Of a DNA stretch of 64,000 nucleotides, positions 43,497-52,413 are shown piece after piece (the first letter of the stretch is position 1; every line of letters begins with the position of its first letter). Origin of the DNA: Candidatus Obscuribacter phosphatis (lineage in GTDB: Bacteria > Cyanobacteriota > Vampirovibrionia > Obscuribacterales > Obscuribacteraceae); contig MOYA01000003.1 of assembly GCA_001899315.1 (NCBI GenBank), positions 210,369 to 274,368 of the forward strand. Direction: 5' to 3'. Under the pieces are notes generated by a model. It was not told the DNA's origin. It searched no databases and was given only the letters and a program-made list of their open reading frames with translations. The position numbers and the translations under genes are program-made.

Positions 43497-44762
43497 TTAT
43501 AAATTGTGAACTAATCGGCCTCTCTTAAATACAGCCTTGATTGGATTCCACCCCATGTTGTACGGAACCTCCTCCAGTCTAGGCACTTGGTAGACGGCGA
43601 TATCGGCCTGGTAGCCGGGCGAAAGACGCCCAAGCCGATCGCCAACCTTGAGGGCATAGGCAGCATTGACGGTCAAAGCATTGAGGGCTTCTTCCACAGT
43701 CAATTTCAAATGCAAACAAGAAAGACCCCAAATGAAGGGTAGAGAAAATATATGACAGGAGCCTGGATTATAGTCTGAAGCAATAGCGACGATGGCGCCC
43801 TTCTCAACCAGGCGGCGAGCCGGTGCATGGGCTGCCAAATTGAGGTAGAAAGAGGTTCCGGGTAAAAGCACTGCCACCGTTTCACAGGCGCCGAGCATAG
43901 TCATCTCTTCTTCCGAAACATTGAGCAAATGATCACAACTGGCCGCACCATATTCGCAGGCCAAGGCGGTGGCGCCCAAACTGACAAACTCATCGGCATG
44001 AACCTTCAGTGAAAAACCCAGCCCGAGTGCTGCATCAAATACCGCCCTTGTATCATCGAGGGTGAAATAACCCCGATCGCAGAAGATATCGACGAAGGTC
44101 GGCACCGCCGACTCTGTCACCATACGTGATGCCGCAGGCAGCATATCTTTAATAACATGGTCGACATATTCTTCTTTATTACTGCCGGTAGGCACTGCAT
44201 GTGCAGGCATAAAGGTAGGCAGCACTTCCACTTCTGACTGTTTACGCAGTTGCATAATTGCTTGCAGCATACGCAACTCACTTTCGAGGCTAAGACCATA
44301 GCCAGTCTTGATTTCACAAGTAGTGGTACCACTCTGCAAAAGTCGCTGCAGACGCAGCTCCCCAAGCGAAACCAGCCTATCTAGAGAAGAATCCCTGGTG
44401 GCACGCATACTGGCCACTATGCCACCACCGGCGGCAGCAATCTCAGCATAGGTTTTGCCCTGGCAGCGCATCAAAAATTCCGCCGAGCGATTGCCGTCAA
44501 AAATGAGGTGGGTATGACTATCGACAAGACCGGGAGTGACCAAGCCGCCACCAGCATCATATATGGTGGCATCAGCGGTCAACTGAAGTTGGGCTTTGAC
44601 CTCGGTGCGCTTGCCAAAGGCCACAACCCGGCCGCCGAAGCAAGCTAAGGCGGCATCGCCGAGGCGAATCACTCGACCCAAGTCGCCGCCTCTCAAAGCA
44701 CCACTTTCACTTTCAGCAGTCACCAGTTCGCCAATATTGTCTATAAGTAAATCAGCCTGCAC
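43497..44762 (-). CDS. hutI: Imidazolonepropionase
   Basis: 421 residues from GTG 44762. The amidohydrolase metal motif is VDSHTHLIFDGNRSAEFLMR, followed by the HutI signature YAEIAAAGGGIVASMRATR, TCEIKTGYGLSLESELRML, KVHADEF and IASDYNPGSCH. It hydrolyses 4-imidazolone-5-propionate to N-formimino-glutamate, step three of histidine degradation. Other hut genes (hutH, hutU, hutG or ftcD) are not adjacent, so either they lie elsewhere or the enzyme is used alone. Confidence 0.95.
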   Translation of the reverse strand: MQADLLIDNIGELVTAESESGALRGGDLGRVIRLGDAALACFGGRVVAFGKRTEVKAQLQLTADATIYDAGGGLVTPGLVDSHTHLIFDGNRSAEFLMRCQGKTYAEIAAAGGGIVASMRATRDSSLDRLVSLGELRLQRLLQSGTTTCEIKTGYGLSLESELRMLQAIMQLRKQSEVEVLPTFMPAHAVPTGSNKEEYVDHVIKDMLPAASRMVTESAVPTFVDIFCDRGYFTLDDTRAVFDAALGLGFSLKVHADEFVSLGATALACEYGAASCDHLLNVSEEEMTMLGACETVAVLLPGTSFYLNLAAHAPARRLVEKGAIVAIASDYNPGSCHIFSLPFIWGLSCLHLKLTVEEALNALTVNAAYALKVGDRLGRLSPGYQADIAVYQVPRLEEVPYNMGWNPIKAVFKRGRLVHNL

Positions 44763-44911
44763 GATAAACCTCAGATATACGGAAGCAGGGAGTTGCCCCC
44801 CTGCTCACAACTAAAACAGAAATATACTCACCCGGCAATTTTCAATTTCCAAGAATGCGCAGCCCAGCGCTTGACATAAGCGCTCGTTCGGCTGGGAAAT
44901 TATACCGAATA

Positions 44912-45742
44912 CTAGGCCGAAAGCGGGATGGTCTCGCCAGCAGCTTCTTTCTGCACCGCGTCGGCTGTCTCCTCGTCACTGTTTAGCTCTCGCACCATGC
45001 GACTCTCTATCGCCTCGCAATAGCGACAACCATCCTCTTCGTGACTAGGCATCTCGTTTAGCTCTTTCATCTCAGCCAAACTCTTGACCACTTCAGGCCA
45101 GTGCAGGGCAAATAGTTCCTTGCTGGCTTCTTTACGACTCACCTTAGTTTCCTGAGGGCTAACCTTAATGGTGGTGAGCAAAAGCTTTTCAAAGGGATAA
45201 CGCATTTGCAGGCGCTCAGCCAAGAATTGTCGAACTAGCTCAGTGGGGGTCGGCCAGGCTGGATTAGATGGTCTGGGCTCTTTCAAGCTAAAGATGACAA
45301 GCTCTAATTTTTTCTCGGCAGGATAATAAAGAACCAAATCGAACACTTCTTCCAGGTAGACTCGCTCACCGGCTATACGAGAGCGAACCCGCAAAGAGAC
45401 AGCCTCTACGTTAGAACCACTTGGATGATAGGGACGACTCTGATAGCGCAGAAGAGTTTTGTATGTATAAAGGAAAGCCCTGGTACCCGCATCGTTAAGA
45501 TCGGCACTGGCACTGAGCCTGTCCACCGGCCAATATTGACCCATAAACTTTTGAATCTGCGTCACCGAAGTCAACTTAGCCCTGTTGATTTCAGATAGAG
45601 CCCGAAGGATGAAGCGCTTGCATACACTGGAAGCTTGCTCTTTAGCCTGAGCGGCGCCATCACGATGATAGGCAAGGAAATAAGCCCTCTTGCAAGCGCG
45701 AAAGGCTTCCAGCATTACTGGTGTGAACAATGTACGGTCCAT
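44912..45742 (-). CDS. Cas4/RecB-like PD-(D/E)XK nuclease family protein
   Basis: 276 residues from ATG 45742, chosen because GAGGGGG lies 8 nt upstream (ATG 45784 has none). The first helix TPVMLEAFRACKRAYFLAYH matches the start of Cas4/RecB-type nucleases, where its Cys helps hold a 4Fe-4S cluster. The last motif CRYCEAIESRM would supply further cysteines. The central core is EEVFDLVLYYPAEKKLELVI then FSLKEPRPS, in place of the usual D...(D/E)xK; the acidic residue of the second motif is not obvious, so activity is uncertain. No CRISPR array or other cas genes are nearby. Probably a DNA repair or accessory protein. Confidence 0.55.
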   Translation of the reverse strand: MDRTLFTPVMLEAFRACKRAYFLAYHRDGAAQAKEQASSVCKRFILRALSEINRAKLTSVTQIQKFMGQYWPVDRLSASADLNDAGTRAFLYTYKTLLRYQSRPYHPSGSNVEAVSLRVRSRIAGERVYLEEVFDLVLYYPAEKKLELVIFSLKEPRPSNPAWPTPTELVRQFLAERLQMRYPFEKLLLTTIKVSPQETKVSRKEASKELFALHWPEVVKSLAEMKELNEMPSHEEDGCRYCEAIESRMVRELNSDEETADAVQKEAAGETIPLSA

Positions 45743-46116
45743 AGCGCAGACCCCCTCTGGAATTACCATATTTTTGTATGTCATACTAATTTATAGTATC
45801 CTCATTGAACAGTCAAATGAAACCCAGAGAGAGAAAATCTCTGGATGCATATCTTGGTTTGTGTCTTATGACTGTTCTTTCTCCGACACTATCTTTTTGC
45901 CCTATAAATAAGGATGGGAAACCCTCTTGAAAAGCCCAAACCCGCAGCCGGAGCCACTTTCAAAAGATAGACAAGAGCGATCGATTAAATAGCGAAGAAA
46001 TACTTCCACAAACACCAGTGCATATGTAATGCTTCAGTTCTGAGGAAACGAAACAAAGAAAGTGCAGATTAAATCTCACGGTTATACTTCTATATATCTT
46101 GGTCAAGGTAGAGAAA
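45743..46116. other. Divergent intergenic region between nuclease and xseA
   Basis: 374 bases that should hold promoters for both neighbours. The nuclease promoter is listed separately (45783-45816). TATATA-type sequence near 46090-46097 lies upstream of xseA. No gene was recognised. Confidence 0.4.
45783..45816 (-). promoter_or_regulatory. Probable promoter with operator palindrome for the Cas4/RecB-like gene
   Basis: On the minus strand TTGACT (plus 45811-45816) and TATAAA (plus 45790-45795) are separated by 15 nt. A palindrome ATACTA-N5-TAGTAT (45783-45799) covers the -10 and start region, as a repressor site would. The gene starts about 45 nt downstream. Confidence 0.45.
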
Positions 46117-47355
46117 ATGCACAGCATGATAGAAGCCGGTACCAAAGCCCCTGTGCTGACGGTATCCCAACTGACAAATTTGATAAGAGATTGCCTCGAA
46201 GATGAATTCGACTCGGTTTTTGTCGTGGGTGAAATATCAAACGCCAAGATATACCCAAGTGGGCACTGGTATTTTTCGCTAAAAGACCAAGAAGCAACTC
46301 TGCCCTGTGTCTGTTTCAAAAACTCAGCCCAGGCAATAAAGTTCAAGCTGGAAGACGGCTTGATGGTGGTAGCGAGGGGTAAGCTCAGTGTTTATCCACC
46401 CCGCGGCGCCTACCAAATGATCGCCACCAGCCTTGAGCCGGTAGGCATAGGCGAGTGGCAGCTGGCTTTCGAACAACTCAAGAAAAAGCTGGAAGAAGAG
46501 GGCTTGACCAACCCAGAGAGAAAACGTCCGATTCCTATTTTGCCCCGCAAAGTGGGCGTGGTGACCAGCCCAGCCGGCGCTGCTTTGCGAGATATATTAA
46601 GTGCTCTTGGTCGCCGCAACCAGACTGTTTCTGTCTTGATTTCGCCGGCAAAAGTGCAAGGCGAAGGTTCGCCTGAAGAAATTGCCCTGGCCATCAAAGC
46701 CCTAGAAGAAAGAGACGACATTGATGTAATCATCGTTGCCAGAGGCGGCGGCTCAATAGAAGACCTCTGGTCGTTCAACACCGAAGTAGTGGCGCGGGCG
46801 GTGGCAAATTGCCGCATCCCTGTGGTCTCAGGGGTTGGTCACGAAACCGACATAACTATCTGCGACCTGGTCGCCGATCTGCGCGCACCGACGCCAACAG
46901 CCGCCGCAGAACTGGTGGCACGCGGAGAAAGAGAACTCTTAGACAAGTGGCATTATCTCACGCAAAGACTAAGCTCTTTGGTAGAGGACCGGCTGAAATT
47001 GGCTGAAAGAGAATTACAGCGGCTCAGCCCCATCAATGCCCTCGCTCGCTACGAAGGACGCCTAGAGCTTAGCTTGGCAAATGTGCAGCGCAATAGACAA
47101 AAACTGGACACCGCCATTGATAGACTGCTAAGCAAGCAAGAACACGAACTAGTTAAATTGACTGAAAGACTAAAGGACCTTGGTCCGGGAAACGTCTTGA
47201 GTCGGGGTTTTTCGATTTTGCGGGGGCTGGCCGGTAATGTCATCACCGATGTCGGCAGCCTAAAAAGCGGCGACAAAGTGCAAGCAGTGTTCAAGCGAGG
47301 CCGGCTCAATATGACGGTTGATTCAATTGATGAAGATACAGCTTATGACCAATGA
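46117..47355 (+). CDS. xseA: Exodeoxyribonuclease VII large subunit
   Basis: 412 residues from ATG 46117 (AAGG 10 nt upstream; an upstream TTG at 46099 is less likely). An N-terminal OB fold (LTVSQLTNLIRDCLEDEFDS, VVGEISNAKIYPSGHWYFSL) is followed by the catalytic part with GVVTSPAGAALRDILSAL and VARGGGSIEDLWSFNTEVVARA, then GVGHETDITICDLVADLRAP. It degrades single-stranded DNA from both ends together with XseB. The stop overlaps the region encoding the extended XseB frame, so the two form an operon. Confidence 0.95.
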   Translation: MHSMIEAGTKAPVLTVSQLTNLIRDCLEDEFDSVFVVGEISNAKIYPSGHWYFSLKDQEATLPCVCFKNSAQAIKFKLEDGLMVVARGKLSVYPPRGAYQMIATSLEPVGIGEWQLAFEQLKKKLEEEGLTNPERKRPIPILPRKVGVVTSPAGAALRDILSALGRRNQTVSVLISPAKVQGEGSPEEIALAIKALEERDDIDVIIVARGGGSIEDLWSFNTEVVARAVANCRIPVVSGVGHETDITICDLVADLRAPTPTAAAELVARGERELLDKWHYLTQRLSSLVEDRLKLAERELQRLSPINALARYEGRLELSLANVQRNRQKLDTAIDRLLSKQEHELVKLTERLKDLGPGNVLSRGFSILRGLAGNVITDVGSLKSGDKVQAVFKRGRLNMTVDSIDEDTAYDQ

Positions 47356-47467
47356 CGAGCACAACATCAAACAACTAACTCTGCTTGGTTTTGAACAAGC
47401 ACCGCTGCGAAAAAAGACAAAAGAAAAAGAAAAAGAGAAAGAAAAAGAGGTAAAGGAGAAAAGAACT

Positions 47468-47719
47468 ATGACAGCCAAACAAGAAGAAAAAATCGACTTC
47501 GAAGCCTCCCTTCTCGAACTGGAAAACGTGGTCAAGCAACTTGACAGCGAAGTAAAACTAGACAAGGCACTTAAGCTATTTGAGACGGGTATAAAGCTCT
47601 CGGTTGAATGCGAGGAATTTATCAAAGGGGCCAAAAAGAAGATTGAGATATTAAAGAAGAAAGCCGACGGTAGTATGGAACCGGAAAGCTTTGAAGAAGA
47701 AGGCAGCACAGAAAGCTAA
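47468..47719 (+). CDS. xseB: Exodeoxyribonuclease VII small subunit
   Basis: 83 residues from ATG 47468 with AAGGAG 8 nt upstream. The family pattern is complete: IDFEASLLELENVVKQLDSE, LDKALKLFETGIKLSVECEE and KGAKKKIEIL. The phase is open upstream to ATG 47345, which overlaps the xseA stop and would add a 41-residue Lys/Glu-rich extension; the internal start is preferred as it matches normal XseB length and has the better ribosome site. The acidic tail is EEEGSTES. Confidence 0.92.
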   Translation: MTAKQEEKIDFEASLLELENVVKQLDSEVKLDKALKLFETGIKLSVECEEFIKGAKKKIEILKKKADGSMEPESFEEEGSTES

Positions 47720-47740
47720 GAAAGAGGCGACAAATAGCTC

Positions 47741-49177
47741 ATGCCAAATCAAGATGAAATGATAGAAAGCCTTAAACAAGCTCTTAGCCTTTCACCGGAC
47801 AACCTACCGTTGCGCTTGCTATTAGGCGAAAATCTTCTCACAGTGGGACGGATGGAAGAAGCCGAGCGTGAATTCACCACCGCTCTCGCCCTTTCGCCGA
47901 ACGACTCTAAGATAATGGCGTCCCTAGCCCAAGCCTTTTTCGGCAGCGGCAAATACAGCCAAGCTCTAGTCATCATCGAAGATTTGGTCAAGAAGCCCGA
48001 ACCCCAGCCGCGAGCCCTTTTGCTCTATTGTCGACTGCTGCTCAATGAAGGCAAACTGGCTCTAGCCAGAGAATATTATGCAAAAGCCGTTGCTGCTGAG
48101 CATTCGCTCACCGACAATTCCCTCGAAGAGCGCCTCGGCTTGACCGGCAAAGACTTTACTGCCAAAGAAGGGCCGGGCAAGCAAGATAGTGCAAGACGCT
48201 TAGGGGCGACAGCCTGCGGCGACTTAAGCGAGTTCTCGGTCAACAATTTACTAAACGACGACACAGATGACAACGAAGATAACAATGAAAGTAATGATCT
48301 AGATTTTGGCGACCTGGTCGAAAATGCCGGCATCGGTTTTGCTGATGTAGGCGGCATGGATAGCGTCAAAGAGCAGATCAGGATGAAGATCATTTATCCA
48401 CTGCAGCACCCCGAGACTTTCAAAGCTTACGGCAAAAAAATGGGCGGCGGTATTTTGCTCTATGGTCCGCCTGGTTGCGGCAAGACTTATCTCGCCAGGG
48501 CTACAGCTGGCGAAATCAAGGCAGGATTTATACCGATAGGCTTGCACCAGGTGCTCGATATGTGGATTGGTGCCAGTGAAAAGAATCTGCATAGTATTTT
48601 TGAGATAGCAAGAAAACAAAAACCCACAGTACTCTTTTTTGATGAAGTGGACGCTCTGGCAGCCAGCCGCAGCGATATGAAGCAGTCATATCACAGGCAT
48701 ACAATCAATCAGTTCCTGAACGAGTTGGATGGAGTCAATACATCCAATGAAGGCGTACTGGTGCTGGCGGCCACCAATGCTCCCTGGCATTTAGATCCGG
48801 CTTTTAGAAGGCCCGGGCGCTTCGATAAGATTATCTTTGTTCCACCGCCTGATACTCAGGCTAGAGCCTCAATCTTGCGCATCATATTGAAGGGCAAGCC
48901 TCAAGACAATATAGATTTCGACTTTATCGCAAAAAAAACTGAGAGGTTTTCGGGGGCAGATTTAAATGCCCTGGTTGAAGACTGCATAGAAAAGAAAATC
49001 GAGGAAGCCATGTCTAAAGGTGGCGAACCACGACCAATAACCACCAAAGACCTAGAAAAGTCGAGCAAAATCATCAAGCCTTCGACACTGGAATGGTTTT
49101 CATCAGCAAGAAACTATGCAATCTATTCCAACGAAAGCGGTCTTTATGATGAAATCGCCAAGTACCTTAAGCTTTAG
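47741..49177 (+). CDS. TPR-AAA+ ATPase (FtsH/VCP-like, without protease)
   Basis: 478 residues from ATG 47741, 21 nt after xseB. Residues 5-115 form about three TPRs (LPLRLLLGENLLTVGRMEEA, EREFTTALALSPNDSKIMA, LAQAFFGSGKYSQALVIIED). An acidic Asp/Asn linker (about 172-190) follows. The AAA+ module: DVGGMDSVKEQIRMKIIYPL, Walker A LLYGPPGCGKTYLARA (near 243), Walker B TVLFFDEVDALAASR (near 300), ATNAPWHLD, Arg finger RRPGRFDKI, and lid SGADLNALVEDC. No zinc protease follows, so it is a remodeller. TPRs probably choose its partners. The next gene starts 5 nt later. Confidence 0.9.
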   Translation: MPNQDEMIESLKQALSLSPDNLPLRLLLGENLLTVGRMEEAEREFTTALALSPNDSKIMASLAQAFFGSGKYSQALVIIEDLVKKPEPQPRALLLYCRLLLNEGKLALAREYYAKAVAAEHSLTDNSLEERLGLTGKDFTAKEGPGKQDSARRLGATACGDLSEFSVNNLLNDDTDDNEDNNESNDLDFGDLVENAGIGFADVGGMDSVKEQIRMKIIYPLQHPETFKAYGKKMGGGILLYGPPGCGKTYLARATAGEIKAGFIPIGLHQVLDMWIGASEKNLHSIFEIARKQKPTVLFFDEVDALAASRSDMKQSYHRHTINQFLNELDGVNTSNEGVLVLAATNAPWHLDPAFRRPGRFDKIIFVPPPDTQARASILRIILKGKPQDNIDFDFIAKKTERFSGADLNALVEDCIEKKIEEAMSKGGEPRPITTKDLEKSSKIIKPSTLEWFSSARNYAIYSNESGLYDEIAKYLKL

Positions 49178-49182
49178 TAGCT

Positions 49183-50535
49183 ATGAATCAACATTTTGAA
49201 AGAGGCGCCACACTGCTCTCGCACCACCTCTATGCCGAGGCGGAAAAAGAGCTAAAGCTATCGCTGGCTCAAGATCCTAATCATGCAACGGCGCTCAGTC
49301 TTTTGGCTTCGGCTCTATCGTGCCAAAACAAAACCGACGAAGCGATCGCCACGGGCGAACGAGCCATTGCTGTCGCCCCCAACGATCCATTCACGCACTA
49401 CATCATGGCCTCTTCTTATATCAAGAAGAACGCCACCAAACGCGCTCTCAAGCACATAGAACAAGCCCTCAAACTTGATTTGAATGATCCCGACTTTTGG
49501 GCCATGTCGGCGCTGATTCGCATCGATATGCACGAATACAGCAAAGCCCTGAGCGATGCCGAGCAAGGACTAAAAATAGATGGTGACCACGTTCTGAGCA
49601 TTAACGCCAGAGCCTACTCACTGGCTAGACTCTCGCGCATCGAAGAAGCCAGAAACGATCTGGAAAGAGCTCTGGAATTAGAGCCGAATGATAGCTTTAC
49701 TCATACGAACTATGCTCTTTTGTTGATTAAGCAAGGCAAAGTCGATGCCGCCGCTGAAAACCTCAAAGAAGCATTGAGACTTGATCCTAACTCATCAATG
49801 GCGCAAGAAGCCCTACTTGATGCCATCAAGTCCAGAAATCCTATTTATCACAAGATCTTGCTTTTCACCCATTGGCTGGTCGAGATGGGTGACCGCAAAA
49901 GGCTGGGGCTTTTGCTGGTGCTCTTTCTGATACCTGGCGTAAGGGGCTTGATAGGGCTCTTATTCATTCTCATTTGGTCAAGCAACCATCTATTTACCTT
50001 TCTATTGCGCTTAGATCCTCTCGGCAAAAAGATTCTGACCGACAAACAAAAGAGTGACAACAATAAAGGCATCATCATTGTTTCACTCATTTCCGCCTTC
50101 ATCTTGTTTTGTGTGGCAATGGCGGTGATTTATCCTGAAGTCGGCAATCAGCTTTCAGAGCAAAAGATAGAACTTATCGAAGAAGCGCAAGAAGCAGGCA
50201 AGAACGAAGAAGCGAAGAACAAGCTGCAAGCCTATGTCGAACGGCTGCGCAGCTATGTCTATCGAAAAAAGCCAAATTACAAGCTTTCTGCAGCAATGTC
50301 TAAAGCCCTGCTGAAAAGCAAAATCAAGCTGGATAGAGAAAAGCAACTAGAAGTACTGCTTTTGGACCTATATATAGCCAAAGCTCTGAGTCATCAAGAA
50401 AGAGAAAAAGAAGTTTTGGCTCAAATAAAAGACTTATCTGAGCAAGAAAACTGTTCGCCCCTTTTAGACAAAACAGAGATAAAGAAAGCTATGCAGCTGC
50501 TTAAGGTACAGTCTCTCACCGAACTCAAACTTTGA
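49183..50535 (+). CDS. TPR membrane protein
   Basis: 450 residues from ATG 49183, 5 nt after the TPR-AAA+ gene, so almost certainly in one operon. Six or so TPRs fill residues 1-220 (for example AEKELKLSLAQDPNHATALS, LARLSRIEEARNDLERALEL, LIKQGKVDAAAENLKEALRL). Two membrane segments follow: GLLLVLFLIPGVRGLIGLLF plus ILIW (about 243-266) and GIIIVSLISAFILFCVAMAV plus IYP (about 300-322). A charged helical tail completes it. It may recruit the soluble AAA+ partner to the membrane. The last 13 bp are duplicated across the stop codon (50521-50546). Confidence 0.85.
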   Translation: MNQHFERGATLLSHHLYAEAEKELKLSLAQDPNHATALSLLASALSCQNKTDEAIATGERAIAVAPNDPFTHYIMASSYIKKNATKRALKHIEQALKLDLNDPDFWAMSALIRIDMHEYSKALSDAEQGLKIDGDHVLSINARAYSLARLSRIEEARNDLERALELEPNDSFTHTNYALLLIKQGKVDAAAENLKEALRLDPNSSMAQEALLDAIKSRNPIYHKILLFTHWLVEMGDRKRLGLLLVLFLIPGVRGLIGLLFILIWSSNHLFTFLLRLDPLGKKILTDKQKSDNNKGIIIVSLISAFILFCVAMAVIYPEVGNQLSEQKIELIEEAQEAGKNEEAKNKLQAYVERLRSYVYRKKPNYKLSAAMSKALLKSKIKLDREKQLEVLLLDLYIAKALSHQEREKEVLAQIKDLSEQENCSPLLDKTEIKKAMQLLKVQSLTELKL

Positions 50536-50673
50536 ACTCAAACTTTGACCCCAAGCTGAACAAAAGCTGACCGGAAACGCAGAAGTTAAGGTTGCGACCG
50601 AGCAATTTCACGAGAATTTCACAGGCATGAGCAGATACTAATCGAGCCTTGATTTTCTACATTCGAGATTACT

Positions 50674-52413
50674 ATGTCAACAAAACCTGAAACCGAGCCG
50701 ATCCGGCATAGCGAAGCGCCTGCATCTCAGCGTCAAGACATAAGCGAACAGAACAGACAAGATCTCTCTAGATCGGTTTGGGATTCTTACTCTGACAAAC
50801 CGGCCATCGCCCGCGCTATGCCGCATAACAATGACAATACCAATGCCGCATCGGCGCTCTATCAAAACGACGGCAAGATGGTTCTGCCAGGAATAATGCT
50901 CGTCGGCGCAGATCTAGAGCGTGGTGCCGCAAGTGGTCAAGGCAGAGGGCTAGAGAGTGGTGCGGGGCAGAAACCCGAGAAGGCGAGCCAAGAAGAGAGC
51001 CTGAAAGCAAGAGTCTTAGACAATAATCTTAGCTCGGAAGAGCGCCTTAAGGCGGTAAAAGAGCTAGTCAACCTTGGAACAACCAATCTGAGCGCCAAAG
51101 ATCAACAGGGAAAAGACAGCAAGCTGCGCCTAGAAGTAGAGAAAGCCGGCAACCGTGAAATGGTGCATCTTTTTGTCAACGACGGCAAGGGCGAGAAGAC
51201 CGCTCTACGCGGTATCATGGATGGTGCACAAGTAGAAAAACAAATAGGCAATGGCAAACAAGTCTCGCTTGAGGGAAAAGGCTTTCACACACTAAAAGGT
51301 CTCAGTGAATCGAAGCAGCCCCAAGCAGGCAGAACCACCGAAGCAGAGAGAAAACCTGAAGCAGCCAAGCAACCTGAAGCTGCTAGACAAGCTGAAGCCG
51401 CCAAACAACCCGAAGCTGCTAAGCAACCTGAAGCAGCCAAGCAAGCCGAAGCTGCAAAACAAGCCGAAGCCGCCAAGCAAGCCGAAGCAGCCAAACAAGC
51501 CGAAGCCGCCAAGCAAGCCGAAGCCGCTAGACAAGCCGAAGCTGCTAGACAAGCCGAAGCTGCTAGACAAGCCGAAGCCGCTAAACAAGCTGAAGCCGCT
51601 AGACAAGCTGAAGCAGCTAAGCAACCAGATGCTGCTAGACAAACTGAGCCAGAAAAGCGAGTTGAGAGAGAGCAACAACCTGAGCCGGTCAATCTAGACG
51701 AGATGGAGAGACAAGAGAAGGTTGCCGCCAAGAAGACCAACCCAGACAGCCGTGAAACAAAGCCTGAAGCCAAGCCCAAGCCGGAGCTTCTCAATCCTGC
51801 CGAGAGCCAGGCAGAAGCAGGCGACAAGCCTAGACAGAGCCGCATTGTCCGCACTCTTTCGGAGCGCTCGCGCTTCTACACCCATCAAGACGATTCGAAG
51901 AGTTGCTCTGCCTTTTCTTTCGGCATGATGGCCGCCGATCACCTTTATGGCAGACCAGTCAAGCATGGCTCAGAGGCTCAGTATTTTAAAGAACTAGCCG
52001 GCACAATCAACCACGGCTATAGAGGCGATTTGAAATCGGTGGAAGCGAAACTACAGAAGATTGGTCTTGATGCAAAAGCCTACGAATATGGCTTTGGCAA
52101 CGTATCGAGAGAAAGCCTCAAAGATCTCAACCGCGAGCTCGACCAAGGAAAATCGGCAGTAGTGAAAGTAATCAACCCCACTACAAAGAACCCTCATTAC
52201 ATCTATGTGGCAGGCCGCGATAAGAATGGCGACTATATAGTCGGCGATCCGGCCAGAAGCAATCGCACCAATTCGGCGCCGGTCTCACCCGATTTTCTCT
52301 ATTCGATGATGAGACAGAGAGACGGCTTTGTCGTGGGAGGTGCACCAAAAGATAGTGCCGGACGCGTATTCAACGTGCCCAGCACTGAAATGTCTCGAAG
52401 ACGCAACCGATAA
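50674..52413 (+). CDS. Repeat-rich protein with C-terminal C39-like peptidase domain
   Basis: 579 residues from ATG 50674. Residues 1-110 are polar and disordered; about 110-215 is a small charged domain. Residues 228-323 are sixteen hexapeptides [PA]EAA[KR]Q, likely one long helix. The tip (about 405-565) looks papain-like: SKSCSAFSFGMMAADHLYGR (candidate Cys), NPHYIYVAGRDKNGDYIVGD (His, then Asp in GDPARS), in the order seen in C39/C39-like peptidases. No Sec signal, so export would need another route. Its substrate is unknown; self-processing or toxin roles are possible. Convergent with rplI, with no space between. Confidence 0.7.
   Translation: MSTKPETEPIRHSEAPASQRQDISEQNRQDLSRSVWDSYSDKPAIARAMPHNNDNTNAASALYQNDGKMVLPGIMLVGADLERGAASGQGRGLESGAGQKPEKASQEESLKARVLDNNLSSEERLKAVKELVNLGTTNLSAKDQQGKDSKLRLEVEKAGNREMVHLFVNDGKGEKTALRGIMDGAQVEKQIGNGKQVSLEGKGFHTLKGLSESKQPQAGRTTEAERKPEAAKQPEAARQAEAAKQPEAAKQPEAAKQAEAAKQAEAAKQAEAAKQAEAAKQAEAARQAEAARQAEAARQAEAAKQAEAARQAEAAKQPDAARQTEPEKRVEREQQPEPVNLDEMERQEKVAAKKTNPDSRETKPEAKPKPELLNPAESQAEAGDKPRQSRIVRTLSERSRFYTHQDDSKSCSAFSFGMMAADHLYGRPVKHGSEAQYFKELAGTINHGYRGDLKSVEAKLQKIGLDAKAYEYGFGNVSRESLKDLNRELDQGKSAVVKVINPTTKNPHYIYVAGRDKNGDYIVGDPARSNRTNSAPVSPDFLYSMMRQRDGFVVGGAPKDSAGRVFNVPSTEMSRRRNR
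51355..51642 (+). repeat. Coding 18-bp repeat, sixteen units
   Basis: Sixteen tandem 18-bp units encode [PA][ED]AA[KR]Q. Codons vary (GCC/GCT/GCA, AAG/AAA), which shows the array is old or codon-drifting. The frame is kept by any copy-number change. The array makes long false open frames on both strands. Confidence 0.95.

Noticed and set aside
44912-45742. CRISPR-linked Cas4
   Set aside because: No repeats or other cas genes within 15 kb on either side.
51285-51854. 189-codon leftward frame of LAASAC repeats
   Set aside because: It is the reverse reading of the EAAKQ repeat array and has no biological pattern.
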